Counted from the first letter of the stretch, positions 9,483 to 17,781 are shown. The stretch: 64,000 nucleotides of DNA from Hyphomicrobiales bacterium (GCA_025363755.1 JANYLQ010000002.1:1-64000), one strand, 5' to 3'. Translations and numbers: made by a program. Notes: generated by a model not told the origin, from the sequence alone.

Positions 9483-10082
9483 TCAAGCGGCGGGCTTCGG
9501 CGCTTTCGGTGGCGGCGGATTCACCTTCAAGTGCACATGGCTTTGAAATTTCGCTTCGTGCCCTTCGACCAACATCGCCGCGTTATCGGCAACTGCATCT
9601 AATAGAGCAACCAACCATTCGCGGTCACTCTTATCAAAATCACCCAGAACATGTGGCAACACAAATTTAGCATCACCAGGATGGCCAATGCCTAAGCGCA
9701 CGCGCTTATAATCTGGCGTGATGTGAGACGAGATGGAGCGAATGCCGTTATGACCTGCTGCCCCTCCTCCCAGTTTCACGCGAACTTTGCCTGGTTCTAA
9801 ATCCAGCTCATCATAAAACACGAACACATTGGAAAGCGGGATATTATGAAATCGAACAGCATCGCCAACTGATCTGCCAGATTCATTCATGAAAGTTTGC
9901 GGCTTTAACACCAGCACTTTTTCACCAGCCAAAACACCGTCAGACAATTCGCCCTGAAATTTTTTCCGCCACGGAGAAAAAGAATGACGGCGGACAATGA
10001 CATCCGCCGCCATGAAACCAATATTATGCCGATTGGAAGAATATTTCGTTCCGGGATTGCCCAAGCCTACAAAGAGAAACAT
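9483..10082 (-). CDS. pth: Peptidyl-tRNA hydrolase
   Basis: Releases peptides from prematurely dropped peptidyl-tRNA. The N-terminus [20 protein letters not shown] contains the catalytic His (about residue 19). [13 protein letters not shown] and [18 protein letters not shown], with the Asp that positions the His, are both present. GHNGIRSI follows. The 199-aa protein ends in a proline/lysine-rich tail. It is 18 bases downstream of rplY, the usual partner in alphaproteobacteria. Confidence 0.96.
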   Translation of the reverse strand: MFLFVGLGNPGTKYSSNRHNIGFMAADVIVRRHSFSPWRKKFQGELSDGVLAGEKVLVLKPQTFMNESGRSVGDAVRFHNIPLSNVFVFYDELDLEPGKVRVKLGGGAAGHNGIRSISSHITPDYKRVRLGIGHPGDAKFVLPHVLGDFDKSDREWLVALLDAVADNAAMLVEGHEAKFQSHVHLKVNPPPPKAPKPAA

Positions 10083-10100
10083 TGGGCTTTCCCGATTGAA

Positions 10101-10844
10101 TTACTTCTTCTTTGCAGCAGGAGCGGCAGCAGCCTTAGCGGCTGGAGCGCCCTTGGCCGGAGCCGCAGCGCCCTTGGCAGGTGCTGCACCCTTAGCCGGA
10201 GCGGCCTTTGGATCAGCCGGAGCCTTTTGGTTGGTCGCTGGAACTTCAGCAGAAGCAGTACCTTCAGCAGCCACTTCTTCCTTGGCCTGAGCCGAGAGTG
10301 CGCAGAGCGTTACGTCATCGCGAACCGCCGATGTCACACGGTCTGGCAATTTGATGTCGGACAAATGGATTGACGACATCACAGCCATGCCCGTGAGATC
10401 AACGATGATTTCATCAGGGATAAAGTCGGCTGGGCAATAGAGGCTGACGGAATGTGATACGATGTTGAGAACGCCACCAGACTTAATGCCGGGTGAGGCT
10501 TCGTGGTTTTTGAAATGCACAGGGATATTTACAGCGATCTTGGAATCCTTGCCGAGGCGCAGGAAATCCACATGCGTGATACGGTCTTTGACAGGTTCAA
10601 ACTGAATGTCGCGCGGAATGGCGCGAACTGTCTTGCCGCCAATTTCAACGTCAACAAGCGTCGACATGAAGCGGCCAGTGTGAACATGGGGTTCGATGTC
10701 CTTATAAGTCATCGAAATGATTTGAGGTTCTTGCTTGTCACCATAGACGACGCCGGGCACAAGGCCCTCACGACGTACAGCTCGAGCGGCCCCCTTACCG
10801 GCCCCGCCACGAACAGTGGCGTTAATTTTTACGATTTTAGACAT
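10101..10844 (-). CDS. rplY: 50S ribosomal protein L25/general stress protein Ctc
   Basis: Binds 5S rRNA in the large ribosomal subunit. The N-terminal L25 domain (residues 1-90: RGGAGKGAARAVRREGLVPG, VVYG) is followed by the C-terminal TL5/Ctc beta domain (about 95-190). The last 50 or so residues are a low-complexity Ala/Pro/Lys tail made of repeated APAKGA units and ending in lysines. 247 aa total is on the long side because of this tail. TTGGAG precedes the ATG. Confidence 0.94.
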   Translation of the reverse strand: MSKIVKINATVRGGAGKGAARAVRREGLVPGVVYGDKQEPQIISMTYKDIEPHVHTGRFMSTLVDVEIGGKTVRAIPRDIQFEPVKDRITHVDFLRLGKDSKIAVNIPVHFKNHEASPGIKSGGVLNIVSHSVSLYCPADFIPDEIIVDLTGMAVMSSIHLSDIKLPDRVTSAVRDDVTLCALSAQAKEEVAAEGTASAEVPATNQKAPADPKAAPAKGAAPAKGAAAPAKGAPAAKAAAAPAAKKK

Positions 10845-11203
10845 AAGTTTTCTCCAATTAAAACAAACATCCAGCCTTCCTCCAGGGGTGAACGACGCCG
10901 AATGTTGGCCAGCCTTTAGGGGAATTGGGGTGGGATGGCAAGTTTGGGCGGGATTTCAATAGGTTAAGATTTTTTTGTTTTAAATAGGATTTTTAGCTTG
11001 ACAGCGTACGGTGAGCCTGCTATATCTGGTCATACTCCACAAATGGGTCAGCATTTTGCAGTCCCCCCATTTTCAACAATAGTCTTGAGCCCATCAGGAA
11101 GACGACGTTGAAAACGGCGGGTTGTTAGAAATTATTTAAACTTTTGTTTATAAAAAATAGATCTCTGTGCGCGTTGAGCTGTCATAGCAATTATTTTGGA
11201 GAA
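10845..11203. other. Gene-free gap between rplY and the DUF1127 gene
   Basis: About 360 bases with no convincing gene. It contains the rplY leader on the minus strand and a good rightward sigma-70 promoter (listed separately). It also has an inverted repeat (ATTTTCAAC at about 11069, GTTGAAAA at about 11108). I see no RNA family I can name here. Confidence 0.6.
10998..11026 (+). promoter_or_regulatory. Sigma-70-type promoter without an obvious gene
   Basis: A perfect TTGACA at 10998-11003 is followed after exactly 17 bases by TATATC at 11021-11026. Transcription would run rightward from about 11033. No open reading frame follows on that strand before the DUF1127 gene, which is encoded on the other strand. 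A small RNA or a chance match are both possible. Confidence 0.4.
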
Positions 11204-11389
11204 TTATTTTCTGTGCTCATACCTAGTACCGACCAGTCTGTCGATCTCGCTACGGGCGATCCCCATATCTTTAAGAATGTGGTCGTTCATGGAGTGAAGG
11301 GTATGCCGAGCCTCGGCACGTTTGACCGCAGCTCTAATGTTTCTTCCAAGAAGTGAGATAGGCGCAAATATTCCTTTTGTGTTTGACAT
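11204..11389 (-). CDS. DUF1127 small protein
   Basis: A 61-aa basic protein. Its C-terminal half (HTLHSMNDHILKDMGIARSEIDRLV) is the YjiS-type DUF1127 motif, with the L-x-x-M-x-x-x-x-L-x-D-x-G pattern. Small DUF1127 proteins in alphaproteobacteria bind RNA and influence stress and phosphate-related transcripts. I chose the ATG at 11389; the frame is open to a TTG at 11434, and neither has a strong ribosome site. No CCUCCUCCC-type small RNA motif, known downstream of some DUF1127 genes, is visible here. Confidence 0.75.
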   Translation of the reverse strand: MSNTKGIFAPISLLGRNIRAAVKRAEARHTLHSMNDHILKDMGIARSEIDRLVGTRYEHRK

Positions 11390-11489
11390 CACGTTATTTT
11401 TAAAAACTCTGAAATTGAGATTGAGGGCGAGCAATAATTTCTGACCGAGCTTGGCGCCCGGTCAGTTTGTTAGTCAGTTTGTGCCGCTA

Positions 11490-11987
11490 TTATTGTTTAG
11501 CCGCAGCGCACGACACATCAGGATTCATGTCTGCGAATGCACCTGTGCTATTGGGCTTCCAAGCCCACACATGCAATTCATAGAACGGATCCAAACCATA
11601 ACGGTTAGGCGCGCTGTTGAAGTTGAACAGTTGACCTTCTAAAGCAGCTGGTCCCTTGAATGCGATATATTCAACTGCAACAAGTGCCATTTTCCCATCG
11701 GGCATCGGTTCATACATAACCGCTTCGGGCTTGGCGATGTCAGTAATGTTGTCCTTGAGATAAGCACCGTTGACATAGTGAACGCCCATCGCTCCACCTT
11801 GCACACCACTGGCGCAAGGGATTGGTGTATAACCTTCTGCCACAGCAACATTGACATCTTTAAATCTGTCATTGGCGCTGCGGACATGTTCAACGAGCCA
11901 ATTGCTGCTTGTGGCTTGCGCGGATGCTGCTTCAATTGCAGATAATGCAAGTAGGGCTGATCCTAAAACAATTCCAAATTTTGTCAT
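11490..11987 (-). CDS. Exported protein of unknown function
   Basis: 165 aa with a clear Sec signal peptide (cleavage near ASAQA, residues 21-25). The mature part has two cysteines (PCASG and DVSCAAAKQ), which could form a disulfide, and conserved-looking segments GGAMGVHYVNG and ALVAVEYIAFKG. I recognise it as a type of conserved hypothetical periplasmic protein but know no function. GGAG stands upstream of the ATG. It is 15 bases from the upstream DUF4242 gene, so the two are probably co-transcribed and may be controlled by the divergent HxlR regulator. Confidence 0.75.
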   Translation of the reverse strand: MTKFGIVLGSALLALSAIEAASAQATSSNWLVEHVRSANDRFKDVNVAVAEGYTPIPCASGVQGGAMGVHYVNGAYLKDNITDIAKPEAVMYEPMPDGKMALVAVEYIAFKGPAALEGQLFNFNSAPNRYGLDPFYELHVWAWKPNSTGAFADMNPDVSCAAAKQ

Positions 11988-12002
11988 TTGATTTTTCTCC
12001 AG

Positions 12003-12278
12003 TCAGGCATTTGCAGTTGTGGGATCAATAATCCCTGTGATTTCAGTAATTTTACTGGCTGGAAAGCCGCTCAGCTCGGCATGGCGTTTGATGACATTTT
12101 GGTCTTTGGCCAAATAGACACAGAAGGTTTTGTCGGCGGCGACATAACTGTGCTGCCACTGAATATCAGTTCCGATTTGGTTCAATGCAGAATTTGAAGC
12201 TTTAGCACCTTTGCGAAGTTCGTCAGGTGGTAGTGAACCGATCGTTGGAATATCTCTTTCAATTAAATATCTTTTCAT
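12003..12278 (-). CDS. DUF4242 domain protein (SCO4226-like)
   Basis: 91 aa starting MKRYLIERDIPTIGS. The DUF4242 family signatures are all present: an N-terminal YLIERDIP strand, IQWQHSYVAADKTFCVYLA, and a C-terminal ITEITGIIDPTTA. These proteins form small ferredoxin-like alpha-beta folds; one member (SCO4226) binds nickel. No enzymatic role is established. The frame is open 72 bases further upstream, but GAGAG lies properly before the ATG at 12278. First gene of a two-gene operon, divergent from hxlR. Confidence 0.85.
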   Translation of the reverse strand: MKRYLIERDIPTIGSLPPDELRKGAKASNSALNQIGTDIQWQHSYVAADKTFCVYLAKDQNVIKRHAELSGFPASKITEITGIIDPTTANA

Positions 12279-12358
12279 AGTGACTCTCTCTGTTTGAGTT
12301 GCGGCGAACAAAATGCTCGCGATGTCGGGTGTTTTGTCAGATGAAGCCACTTTGGCGC

Positions 12359-12377
12359 CAGTTCACGGACTGAACTG
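12359..12377. promoter_or_regulatory. Inverted repeat, candidate HxlR operator
   Basis: A perfect 7-bp inverted repeat, CAGTTCA-N5-TGAACTG, lies in the 188-base gap between the divergent DUF4242 and HxlR genes. A further TGAACT half-site occurs about 14 bases to its right. HxlR proteins bind such dyads as dimers next to their own genes. The link to this regulator is inferred from position. Confidence 0.45.
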
Positions 12378-12466
12378 CCCCAGTATAGAATCTGAACTAT
12401 GCAACAGTTTTGAAGGAGCTTATTGTCCAACATAGAAGGGGCAAAAAGTAAGTTTAGGAGAGCAAA

Positions 12467-13168
12467 ATGGCTGAAGGCAGTTACAAACAGTTTTGCCCAG
12501 TATCTATGGCAGCTGAAATATTATGCACCCGCTGGACAATGGTGCTTTTGCGTGAGCTTGGTGCAGGCTCTACACGCTTTAATGACTTGCGTCGCGGCGT
12601 TCCCCGCATGTCACCAGCGCTACTTTCAAAGCGCCTAAAGGACTTGGAACTCGCAGGTATTGTCGGACGTGTCGCAGTGGAAGGCGAACCGGGCATTTAC
12701 GAATATCATATGACGCGCGCCGGCCACGATGTTAAAGCGGTCGTGGTAGCAGTTGGAACATGGGGCAAGCGCTGGGTCGAATCAAAATCTTCTCTGAAAA
12801 ACCTGGATCCATCTTTGCTTATGTGGGATATGCGCCGCAACATAAACCCAGTGCCTATTCCAAAGCGTCGCAACGTGATACAGTTTATGTATCCCGAGCT
12901 TCCAGCCGCGCAACGCTATTGGTGGCTGGTGGTTGAACCCAACAAGGAAGTTGATCTTTGTTCAATTGATCCTGGTTTTGACGTTGACCTTTATATCAGC
13001 ACCGATCTCAGAACCATGACGTCGGTCTGGATGGGTTGGAAACCTATTGGTGCTGCTATCTCCGATGGAGACATCACTATGACGGGCAACCGGCAATTTT
13101 CTGACACGATTCAAACGTGGTTAAAACTCAGTCCATTTGCCCATGAAAAACAATTGGTGGCCGCTTAA
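12467..13168 (+). CDS. HxlR-family transcriptional regulator with extra C-terminal domain
   Basis: Winged-helix regulator. Residues 8-100 form the HxlR domain: CPVSMAAEILCTRWTMVLLREL, then LRRGVPRMSPALLSKRLKDLE as the recognition region, then an EYHMTRAG wing. Cys10 stands where redox-sensing HxlR members have their cysteine. The remaining 130 residues add a domain rich in hydrophobic strands, as in the longer HxlR proteins with an SCP2-like ligand pocket. TTAGGAGAG precedes the ATG. Divergent from the DUF4242 operon, its likely target. Confidence 0.88.
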   Translation: MAEGSYKQFCPVSMAAEILCTRWTMVLLRELGAGSTRFNDLRRGVPRMSPALLSKRLKDLELAGIVGRVAVEGEPGIYEYHMTRAGHDVKAVVVAVGTWGKRWVESKSSLKNLDPSLLMWDMRRNINPVPIPKRRNVIQFMYPELPAAQRYWWLVVEPNKEVDLCSIDPGFDVDLYISTDLRTMTSVWMGWKPIGAAISDGDITMTGNRQFSDTIQTWLKLSPFAHEKQLVAA

Positions 13169-13461
13169 CGAACTGCATTTTCAGTCGCACTAACTCTCAT
13201 ATACTTAGTATTACAGTGACACCCCACTTAATTGCAGACGACTAGTTCTATGTTAAGGTCCCTCACCCTCCCGTGCTTCGCATAGGTCTTTTCGGCCGCT
13301 GCGCTGCGCTCGCAAGAACGCGCCCCTCTCCCCAACGGGGAGAGGGAAAAGTAATTCAGACACCACGCCGTTGAATTGACGCTAAAACTTAAGTCTGTCA
13401 CACTTAACACTTGGTCGGATGTAGAACCGATCCATTCACTCAAAAAGCGAAACTTGCAAAC
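13169..13461. other. Intergenic gap with palindromic repeat
   Basis: Nearly 300 bases without a gene between the HxlR gene and the lyase homologue. It holds the palindrome at 13324-13346 and a weaker TTAAGT-N7-ACTTAA dyad near 13389. The dyad could be a regulatory site for the lyase homologue. Confidence 0.5.
13324..13346. repeat. Perfect hairpin repeat, arms CCCTCTCCCC
   Basis: Ten-base perfect arms (CCCTCTCCCC and GGGGAGAGGG) around a three-base loop, with a GC-rich flank to the left. This form is common as an intergenic repeat in alphaproteobacterial genomes. No T-run follows, so it is not a typical terminator. Confidence 0.6.
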
Positions 13462-14889
13462 ATGACGCTGACGATCAACTCTCGTGAAGACTTAACCTTG
13501 GAAGCGTTTTGCCGCGTGGCGTGGAGGTCTGAGGCGGTTGAGCTCAGCCCTACTGTGCTAGAAAAAATTGAAACTTCACGCCGCGATTTTCTGGAATTGA
13601 TCGATCAGCCAGATATCACGATTTATGGCGTCAACACCGGCTATGGCCAACGCGCCAAGGAGCGTTTGAGCCGAGAGGGCCGCCAAAATCAGGCAACTCA
13701 ACCTACGCATTACCGCGCCACATCATGGGGCGACCCCCTGCCCCAACGCGTGGTGCGGGGCATCATTTTTTCACGGCTTGCTAACTTTGTTGATGGCCAC
13801 TCGGCCGTATCACCTGAGGTGGCAAAGGCTGTGGCCGCTATGTTGGCAAATGCTGAGCAACCTTATGTGCCAGCGCGCGGCCAAGGCGGGGCTGGCGAAA
13901 TTTTATCACTCTCACATCTTTTCTTGGAGTTGACCGCAAACACCAAGCTGGCTGAAAAGGATATGCTGTCTCTCATCAATGGATCGCCAGCGGCCACTGC
14001 GCTCATTGCTGATGCAGCACTTTCGGCCAAAGCGCGCATCAATGTGGCATGTGAAGTTTTGGCGCTTGCGGCGGAGGCCTTTCAAGTGCCACGTGGCCAT
14101 TTTGCCGTTGAGCTTGAAACCTATTGGAATAACCCGCACGACGCTTGGGCTTTGCGAAATTTGCGCGAATTGATTGAAGGCGGGCAAGACGTGGCGCGCA
14201 GGCCTTACCAAGCGCCTGTGAGCATTCGCATTTTGCCGCGTATTTTGGGCCAAGCACATTTGGCAATGACAAATGCCGAAACGCTGGCCCGCCAATCGCT
14301 TCTTGCGATTACCGATAACCCCGTTGTTATTCCAAAACACGAGCGCCAAACCAACGAAGCTGTGATCAGCACCGGCGGTTATCATAATGCGCAAGCGCCA
14401 GCCGCCCTTGATGCGATGGTTGCGGCTTACGCCAATCTCATCGTGCTCACGGGGCGCATTGCGGCCAAACTTCTTGATGCCCCCATTTCACTTATGCCGC
14501 AATTTTTGGGTTATCCGGAACATGGAAGTTATCTCGGCTGTTTGCCGATGGCGATTGTGGGTTATGAAGAGGAAGCCCGCATGTTAGCTCAACCCACTTT
14601 GTTGCCGGGTTCGGAATCAGGCGGCTTTGGCCAGGATGACGTGGCCTCACCCATATTTCTAGCTTGGACAAAGTTTGACCGTGTGAGCGCGCTGCTTGAA
14701 CAATCCTTGGCAAGCTTGGCACCCATCGCAATGCGCGCACTCACCATCAGTAACCGCCCGGTGCCACACAGGCTGCAGCAACTCGCGTCGCTGGTGTCTG
14801 AAACATTTACCGAAACTTCAACAGCAGTGCCTTTCGGGTTGGAGGTGCATAATCTAGCTGAAGAATTCCGCGATAGAATTTATAAATAA
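13462..14889 (+). CDS. Histidine/phenylalanine ammonia-lyase homologue lacking the MIO serine
   Basis: Aligns end to end with the HAL/PAL/TAL superfamily at 475 aa. Kept family features are IYGVNTGYG (catalytic Tyr55), LINGSPAATALI (Asn173), SIRILPRILG (Arg256) and a helical C-terminal half. The Ala-Ser-Gly triad that cyclises into the MIO electrophile is not there: the segment reads GQGGAGEILSLSHL, so positions 143-145 are Gly-Ala-Gly. The second active-site Tyr (YSLR in HutH) is Val. Normal MIO-dependent ammonia elimination therefore seems impossible. It may be a MIO-free lyase (ergothionase is, to my knowledge, such a relative) or a different enzyme. I chose the ATG; a TTG at 13411 is in frame. 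No hut genes are nearby. Confidence 0.8.
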   Translation: MTLTINSREDLTLEAFCRVAWRSEAVELSPTVLEKIETSRRDFLELIDQPDITIYGVNTGYGQRAKERLSREGRQNQATQPTHYRATSWGDPLPQRVVRGIIFSRLANFVDGHSAVSPEVAKAVAAMLANAEQPYVPARGQGGAGEILSLSHLFLELTANTKLAEKDMLSLINGSPAATALIADAALSAKARINVACEVLALAAEAFQVPRGHFAVELETYWNNPHDAWALRNLRELIEGGQDVARRPYQAPVSIRILPRILGQAHLAMTNAETLARQSLLAITDNPVVIPKHERQTNEAVISTGGYHNAQAPAALDAMVAAYANLIVLTGRIAAKLLDAPISLMPQFLGYPEHGSYLGCLPMAIVGYEEEARMLAQPTLLPGSESGGFGQDDVASPIFLAWTKFDRVSALLEQSLASLAPIAMRALTISNRPVPHRLQQLASLVSETFTETSTAVPFGLEVHNLAEEFRDRIYK

Positions 14890-15090
14890 GTGATGTCGGC
14901 TACACGTTCGGTTTGCGGTGGGGTTAGAATGTCAATTCAGCGCAGTTGCCCAAGCAACCCACATTCATAAAATCAATATCGGATGTTTGTTTTAACAATT
15001 TCAAATCCCAAACTTGGAACACCATCTCCTCATTATCAGGGCGGGAACAATTCAGTTCTGAGACTTGAAATTTACTAATGGAGATAGATT

Positions 15091-15360
15091 ATGAAGAAAT
15101 TTTTACTTGCAGCCTTAGCAATCAGCGCTTTGTCAACAGCAGCATTTGCGAGCAATGACAACAGCTTGCCCAATGGCAACACGCCAGATTTGGTTCTGTC
15201 AGTGAACCAAAACGCAACCTCACCTCTGATGGTTAAAAAGAAGCTCCACTACGCTCAATCAGCTGCAACTGTTAATTCAGTTAGTGAAACAGGCAACGTG
15301 AATGACGTAGAGCGTATTCTGGAAAAGGGTGGCGATAGTCACGATGTTAGCCCATACTAA
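15091..15360 (+). CDS. Small exported protein of unknown function
   Basis: 89 aa. A strong Sec signal peptide (MKKFLLAALAISALSTAAFA) is cleaved before SNDNS. The mature 69 residues are polar, Asn/Ser-rich and without cysteine, and contain a charged NDVERILEKGGD stretch. AATGGAG lies before the ATG. I do not recognise a family. It stands alone, in front of the repeat that separates it from a convergent LysR gene. Confidence 0.65.
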   Translation: MKKFLLAALAISALSTAAFASNDNSLPNGNTPDLVLSVNQNATSPLMVKKKLHYAQSAATVNSVSETGNVNDVERILEKGGDSHDVSPY

Positions 15361-15371
15361 ATAAAATGGTT

Positions 15372-15477
15372 GCTAGATCAGCCTGACTTTTGACGGAATT
15401 GTCAAAAGTCAGCAAAGTTGATCGAAAATAATAGCCTAGTGCGATTTTGACTTTTCCCTGAAAAGTCAAAACGCTCT
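15372..15477 (-). repeat. Dispersed palindromic repeat, copy 1 (full length, inverted)
   Basis: 106 bases, very similar to the complement of 19218-19324. It holds two hairpins: TGACTTTTGAC/GTCAAAAGTCA (15384-15411), and a longer one with TTTTGACTTTTC/GAAAAGTCAAAA arms (about 15445-15472). It lies between a convergent gene pair, as do the other two copies. Confidence 0.85.
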
Positions 15478-15478
15478 A

Positions 15479-15500
15479 GTGACCGGGTCTTCCCGGTCAC
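15479..15500. terminator. Hairpin at the 3' end of the LysR gene
   Basis: Nine-base perfect arms, GTGACCGGG and CCCGGTCAC, around a TCTT loop, 20 bases past the LysR stop codon. No clean T-run follows in either direction. Termination may therefore depend on the adjoining repeat, or this may only protect the mRNA 3' end. Confidence 0.45.
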
Positions 15501-15520
15501 CGACTTCCTTTAGCTATCTA

Positions 15521-16423
15521 TCAAAGCGTTGAAGCAATATTCAAAAGTGTTTCTTTAAACCACAGATGCGCAGGGTGGACAGAAAGTCTTTTATGCCACG
15601 ACACTTCCAAATGGATCAATTTGTCGGGCAATTGAATTGGAGAATTAAAAATAAAGCTGTTGGGATTTGCATAACGACGGATAATTTTTTTCGGTGCTGT
15701 CACAATCAAATCGCTTTCTTCTACAATTGCCGGGATGACAGCTGAACTGCTGACGGTCATCGCCACACGCCTTGATAAATTGAGTTTGGCTAATTCCTCA
15801 TCAACCACCGAGTGGGGATCCCCTCTCAAACTGAGTACCAAGTGTTGTGCATCTGCGTATTCTTGAACCGTAACGGTTTTACCGGCGAGAGGGTGGCCTT
15901 CTCTGACCATGCATATCAATGAATCGGTTATCAATAGTTCTGAACCAAATCGTTCCGGTAAATTTAACATGGGGCCAACGACGAAATCAGCTTCGCCATT
16001 ATCTAAAAGTTCGGCCGCAGAGATTGCACTCGCAATGATGCGGATATCAATGCCTGGTGCTTTTTGACTGAGATAGTTTGCAAGTTTTGGGGCCACAATT
16101 ACACTGAAATAATCCACTGCAGCAATTCTGAAAACCCGCTTCTCGGTCATCGGATTGAATTTCTGAGGGTCGAGAATATTTTGCAGAGAGAAAAGTGTGA
16201 GGCGAATGGGCTCTGCAATTTCAGTTGCCCGTTGAGTCGGGCGCATGCCATCTGTTCCACGTACAAACAGCTCATCATTCAAATGGCCCCGCAAGCGCGT
16301 GAGCGCGTTTGAAACGGAAGATTGGGTTAGACCGATTTTTTTTCCAGCTTTGGTGATATTTTTTTCTTGAAATACCGCGTCAAAAACCAGAAGCAGATTC
16401 AGATCAATCGAACGAAGATTCAT
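15521..16423 (-). CDS. LysR-family transcriptional regulator (NodD/NahR-like subgroup)
   Basis: 300 aa. The N-terminal winged HTH covers residues 1-65: MNLRSIDLNLLLVFDAVFQE, then ITKAGKKIGLTQSSVSNALTRLR. The start MNLRSIDLNLL and the ELFVR-GMRPTQRA segment are typical of the NodD/NahR/SyrM branch. Residues 90-300 form the periplasmic-binding-like effector domain. The inducer is unknown. It is transcribed toward the small exported protein, with copy 1 of the repeat between them. The LysR gene directly upstream is on the same strand, 176 bases away. Confidence 0.9.
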   Translation of the reverse strand: MNLRSIDLNLLLVFDAVFQEKNITKAGKKIGLTQSSVSNALTRLRGHLNDELFVRGTDGMRPTQRATEIAEPIRLTLFSLQNILDPQKFNPMTEKRVFRIAAVDYFSVIVAPKLANYLSQKAPGIDIRIIASAISAAELLDNGEADFVVGPMLNLPERFGSELLITDSLICMVREGHPLAGKTVTVQEYADAQHLVLSLRGDPHSVVDEELAKLNLSRRVAMTVSSSAVIPAIVEESDLIVTAPKKIIRRYANPNSFIFNSPIQLPDKLIHLEVSWHKRLSVHPAHLWFKETLLNIASTL

Positions 16424-16599
16424 GCAAGCCTAATGTGTTTGATACTCTAGCGTTCAGAGATGATACCTGAAGGGATCGATTACAAGTCGCAAACCCAAAT
16501 TATATTTGCATAGCTGTAATAGTCCATTTGCACAGTTTGGTACGGACAAGTTGCAATGTGTTAATTATCTAAGCAGATCATAACCAAGCTGCTTTAAAA

Positions 16600-17538
16600 C
16601 TAGGCAACGCGTTCAGCATTAGCAAATGCCAAAGAACTTGAAGGGACGACTGCAAATTGGCTGGTCGCGAACTTGATATCACGTGCGCACTTCATAAAAC
16701 TTTTTGCCGCGCCGGAATAACGCCTGCCAGGCATTGTGGCAATGCACACATCACGCCACACTTCAGGCTCAACCAGCGGACGCGTTTGCAGGCCTGGAAC
16801 CACAACGCTGAATTCTGGCATAAAGCAAATTCCCATTCCGCCCAAAACCAAATTTTGAATCCAGTCTTCGCGCTCACTTTCATAAACATCATTATGCACT
16901 GCGCCGGATTTGTTGGTGAGTTCTGCTAAATGATCATAATATTCGCAATGGGTGCGGCTCAAATAGCTCTCGCCATCAGTATCGGCGAACGCGACCGTTT
17001 TCATTTTGGCGAAGCGGTGGCCAGAGGGGAACGCAACCACAAAACGCTCCCTGTAGAGCGTTTGGCAATGCAGATCACTTTCGAGAATTTCAGACGAGGC
17101 TATTAGGGCGATTTCAACTTCACTTGACTCAAGTTTCCGCTTTATTGAAGTGAGAGAATCTTCATCAAACTGAACCGTCATGCCTTTCGCTTCTTTGGCA
17201 AAATGACCTAAAATTCCCGCAAATCGGGTTGGGCCGATTGTGCACATCACACCCAATTTAAGTTTAGCGGAGTCAGTCGTGAGAAAGCGCTTTGACTCCT
17301 TCTTGATATCGCCTAGCCCATCAATAATCTTTTCAAAATGCGGTTTCATCAAATTACCAAGATCAGTAAGTTGAGTTAAATTTCGCTCGCGTCGTAATAG
17401 TAGGCCACCGACTTCGGCCTCAAGTTGATGAATAGCCCGACTTAGAGCCGGTTGAGAAACATTAGATAATTCAGCCGCCTTGGTGAAATTGAGCGTGTTG
17501 CAAACTGCTAAAAAATACCGAATATGATGAATCTGCAT
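16600..17538 (-). CDS. LysR-family transcriptional regulator
   Basis: 312 aa with N-terminal HTH: MQIHHIRYFLAVCNTLNFT, then KAAELSNVSQPALSRAIHQLE. A LysR substrate-binding domain follows from about residue 90. Its closest style is the CynR/HdfR-like branch, but the ligand cannot be inferred. A palindrome (17597-17618) stands upstream, between this gene and the divergent cysteine-rich secreted protein. This gene may therefore control that neighbour and itself, as LysR proteins often do. Confidence 0.9.
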   Translation of the reverse strand: MQIHHIRYFLAVCNTLNFTKAAELSNVSQPALSRAIHQLEAEVGGLLLRRERNLTQLTDLGNLMKPHFEKIIDGLGDIKKESKRFLTTDSAKLKLGVMCTIGPTRFAGILGHFAKEAKGMTVQFDEDSLTSIKRKLESSEVEIALIASSEILESDLHCQTLYRERFVVAFPSGHRFAKMKTVAFADTDGESYLSRTHCEYYDHLAELTNKSGAVHNDVYESEREDWIQNLVLGGMGICFMPEFSVVVPGLQTRPLVEPEVWRDVCIATMPGRRYSGAAKSFMKCARDIKFATSQFAVVPSSSLAFANAERVA

Positions 17539-17596
17539 GACTACTCCCCAGCAACGCTCAAAGCCCCCAGATGAGTTGAGTTAACTTTTCGCAATG

Positions 17597-17618
17597 TTTT
17601 GAACAGGCTTGTTCAAAA
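17597..17618. promoter_or_regulatory. Inverted repeat between LysR gene and cysteine-rich protein gene
   Basis: Perfect 9-bp arms TTTTGAACA and TGTTCAAAA around GGCT, 59 bases from the LysR start and about 160 bases from the divergent gene. It is symmetric and A/T-bounded like LysR-type binding sites, though it is not a strict T-N11-A box. A role as the operator of this regulator is inferred from position. Confidence 0.4.
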
Positions 17619-17781
17619 AGTTGTTTCAGTTACCACTCTATTTTTGCGTGCGAAATAAGATAATGGCATTTACAAAAAAAGTGATCAGGCCGACGCTTTG
17701 ACGTCAGCAGCTTTACGGCTTCCCTAGCAGGCTGAAATCTGATAAATAATCCACGGGGGCATCGGGTTCGAGGATTTGAAC

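Noticed and set aside
11040-11130. Leftward frame reading RRLPDGLKTIVENGGT, similar to the segment before the signature motif of ABC ATPases.
   Set aside because: Only about 20 residues, no Walker motifs or signature nearby, and it overlaps an inverted repeat; a chance match or an unprovable gene remnant.
11204-11389. CcsR-like small RNA array linked to DUF1127.
   Set aside because: The CCUCCUCCC-type loops that define those RNAs are not present on either side.
13411-13461. TTG start for the lyase homologue.
   Set aside because: Adds 17 residues that align with nothing in the family; the ATG at 13462 matches the usual N-terminus.
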